Below the pieces are notes generated by a model. That model was not told the origin of the DNA, searched no databases, and saw nothing but the letters and a program-made list of their open reading frames with translations. 64,000 nt of DNA from Trochalopteron elliotii (taxonomy: Eukaryota > Chordata > Aves > Passeriformes > Leiothrichidae). Position 1 is the first letter of the stretch; every line of letters starts with the position of its first letter. Where the stretch lies: positions 526,653 through 590,652 of the forward strand of contig JANPWX010000061.1 in NCBI GenBank assembly GCA_024734555.1, written 5' to 3'. Both the position numbers and the translations under genes were made by a program. This document shows, piece after piece, positions 62,058 to 64,000 of this stretch.

Positions 62058-62063
62058 AATAAA
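62058..62063 (+). promoter_or_regulatory. TMEFF2: Poly(A) signal AATAAA (proximal)
   Basis: The canonical hexamer is preceded by two TGTA words (CFIm sites) and followed by a T-rich downstream element (GTTTTTTCTTTTTC, from about 62084). It overlaps TGTAAATA (62054-62061), a perfect Pumilio-type element. Confidence 0.8.
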
Positions 62064-62115
62064 CTATTTATATCACACAATATAGTTTTTTCTTTTTCAT
62101 GTATTTGTTATATAT

Positions 62116-62121
62116 AATAAA
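62116..62121 (+). promoter_or_regulatory. TMEFF2: Poly(A) signal AATAAA (second)
   Basis: A second hexamer 58 nt downstream with a weaker GT-rich downstream region (GCTGTGTATAGTCTTGG, about 62173). Confidence 0.55.
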
Positions 62122-62142
62122 TACTCAGTGATGAGAAAAAAA

Positions 62143-64000
62143 TTGCCTTTCTTAAATTTGCTGTATCTCATAGCTGTGTATAGTCTTGGGATATTGTACA
62201 TGGACACTAACAAATCTCTTTTTTTTTCTTTTTCCAGTTCTAGTGGCAATTTTGAGTCTACTGAACTCAGTAGTAGGGTTTTGAGTTGGTCCAAGATCAG
62301 CGACAATTATGGATGTGGGAAAGGTGAAGAATAATTTAACCTACATTGAGGAGGGATAAAATATTTCAGATCCGGAGTCAACTACATTTCATCAGCCTTC
62401 TTCTCCCATACCATCTATCTTTACTCTCCCATAGCTTAGGAAGTCTTTGCCTCCTAAATTAAATCCTAACCGAAGGGGAAATGGAAATTCTCGGTAACCG
62501 CGATGAGAGTGTCGGGGGTAACATTTCCATTTGGGATGGAATTAGGTGTCTGTCAAGGTGAACCCTACAAGAACACTTTGCAGAATCTCCAACTCTGGTC
62601 ACTGGAGTGAGTGAAAATTGCTTCTCACTCTTGATTGAAAATTATTAGGTTAAAAAAGTTAATAACATCATAACAGCTGAAATGCCGGTCCCATTTGCAC
62701 CTCGTGAACATGCTGATATAATTTATTTTTTCAAAGAGAAGGTGAAAACCACTCAGAAAATACCTTATGAATAACTTTATGGGTGACCCTACTCCATTAA
62801 ATGTAATGAACCCAAATGTTGGCTATACCTCAGGAAAATAAGGGCATGTGTTTTGTCACATCCACATGATGGACAAGATGCAAAATTATTTCCGTGATAG
62901 CTGCAGCTCTCCAAAACACATCCTTTTGAGAAGGTAATTCTGCTCTAGTTTGTGCTGTGAATTTTGAAGACGGCAGAGTGAGACTGAAGGGCAGAGTGGG
63001 GTAACATTGCTGCTGGATAACATCCACTCCACTAATTGAGTGCTCTAGTCCCACTGAGTAGCAGAACTGAGCTAAAGAGCCCTTGTAACAGCAGTCACTG
63101 TGCTGCTGCTCTCCAAAGAGACTTTGCCCAGGCAGAACGCACCCAAGACAAGAGTTAGGAGTATTTCTCACTGTCATCACCATGTCAGAGTCAGACCTGG
63201 GGTTGCCTGGGATGATGTCTCATGAGTGTGTTTCCATTTCCTGCTTCAGCATCCATCTGGTCACTCACAGCAGTCACCACCAACCCCACCAGTGACAGCC
63301 CCACCCGGCCTGGCCTTCAGACACGGGTGCAGCGATACTTCTACTCTAACATGACTTTTGGTCTTCCCCCTCCCTACCCCAGCCTGCTTTAAAGTGAATC
63401 CATTGCATGATGTTCACACGGTCTCAGTTTTTGTCTTGTTCTGGGTTTCTTGGCTTTTTAAAGGTAATAAAAGGTGATTGGCAAGAGATGCTTCCAGACA
63501 CCTGGTCTGTGCTGATTGATGGGAGTGGGAGTGTGGTGCTTGCACAGGCAGAGGGGCAGAGGATGGCACAGGGCAGCTCTCTGGCACCGGGGTGCTGGCT
63601 CTGCAGGGACCTTCTGCTCCCTGGAGCCATAGGCTGGGCCAAGGCAGAAGGAGAGGGGGCCATCCAGCCACGCCCTGTCCTCAGCTCTCACCCCAGCTCT
63701 CCAATCTTGGAGCATTGTTTTCAGACTGGAAGAGTGATAGAGTGGGGCAGGAGTGCACAAGCAGAGGCTGTGAGCAGGTGTGATCCTGGCTGGCTGCACC
63801 ACAAGGATGTTTCCATGCTCAAACCCACTGCAGAATACTCCCCTCTGTCCCAGTCCTTGCTGGTTTTATGTCCCACGCTCAGGCTCAGCTGGGGTGGTCT
63901 GACAAGGAGCACAGGCCAGGCAAAGCAGTGCTGCACTGTACAGGTTTGGTGGCACAAGATTCCCCTCTAGGGAGGCTTTGCAAGCTCTGCTAACTCATGC
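62143..64000. other. 3' flank of TMEFF2, no gene recognised
   Basis: It contains an unusual CpG-bearing inverted repeat at 62479-62532. A 187-codon + strand frame at 63407-63970 overlaps several minus-strand frames and shows no domain. Nothing else was identified. Confidence 0.7.
62479..62532. promoter_or_regulatory. Inverted repeat around a CpG-dense core
   Basis: AAATGGAAAT and ATTTCCATTT are exact reverse complements separated by 34 nt. The core holds the palindrome CGGTAACCG (62492-62500), a second GGTAAC (62516-62521), and five CpGs. GGTAAC fits the RFX half-site RGYAAC. It may be a conserved element or a structured RNA; neither was tested. Confidence 0.35.

Larger units (their letters stand above)
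61846..62142 (+). other. TMEFF2: TMEFF2 3' UTR (to the proximal poly(A) sites)
   Basis: AT-rich sequence after the stop codon. The end is estimated from two AATAAA hexamers at 62058-62063 and 62116-62121; cleavage would fall about 10-30 nt after either. Longer transcripts using sites beyond this cannot be excluded. Confidence 0.8.

Noticed and set aside
63407..63970. 187-codon open frame on the plus strand
   Set aside because: It overlaps several minus-strand frames in a GC-richer patch, is Trp/Gly/Ser-rich without a domain, and has no poly(A) or splice context.
1..64000. Bacterial-type operons, CRISPR arrays, rRNA or tRNA genes
   Set aside because: Spliced vertebrate exons, microsatellites and CpG depletion show a nuclear animal locus; I saw no regularly spaced repeats and no tRNA or rRNA signatures by eye.

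Overview
This is a eukaryotic, vertebrate nuclear window, most probably from a bird. The only gene I can support is the 3' part of TMEFF2 (tomoregulin-2), a type I membrane protein with two follistatin/Kazal-type modules, one EGF-like module, a single transmembrane helix and a short cytoplasmic tail. It lies on the + strand as six coding exons: 10036-10132, 30178-30326, 31459-31518, 55226-55349, 56855-57013 and 61749-61845. All five internal introns are GT-AG, and every codon phase joins without a gap. The joined reading frame gives 228 residues, which I match from memory to residues 147-374 of the 374-residue human protein with no insertion or deletion. The signal peptide, first follistatin module and a short Ser/Gly linker exon must lie upstream of position 1.

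Layout: 1-10035 is the 3' end of an upstream intron. Second follistatin module exons are at about 10.1 kb and 30.2 kb, separated by a 20 kb intron. A Thr-rich linker exon is at 31.5 kb, followed by a 23.7 kb intron. The EGF exon is at 55.2 kb, the EGF-end plus transmembrane exon at 56.9 kb, and the tail exon with stop codon and 3' UTR at 61.7-62.1 kb. From about 62.15 kb to the end is 3' flank with no recognised gene. The rest is intronic or intergenic DNA.

The bird assignment is an inference. The protein is near-identical to mammalian TMEFF2, I see no mammalian SINEs, and recognisable interspersed repeats are sparse. The clear mobile elements are two related solo-LTR-like insertions of about 435-440 bp at 22.84 kb and 40.78 kb. 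Both lie in the same orientation and share TGTGG...CCACA ends.

The most interesting signals are regulatory. Directly after the second follistatin module, intron read-through gives a short tail ending at a TAA that overlaps an AATAAA hexamer, which could make a truncated secreted form. Several intronic segments look like conserved regulatory elements (about 18.7-19.2, 34.37, 35.2-35.6, 36.98 and 46.3-46.8 kb), and one lies in the 3' flank (62.48 kb). Paired hairpins sit at 36.17-36.22 kb. I saw no convincing second protein-coding gene, RNA gene, CRISPR array or prokaryotic system; the many small open frames are best explained as chance.
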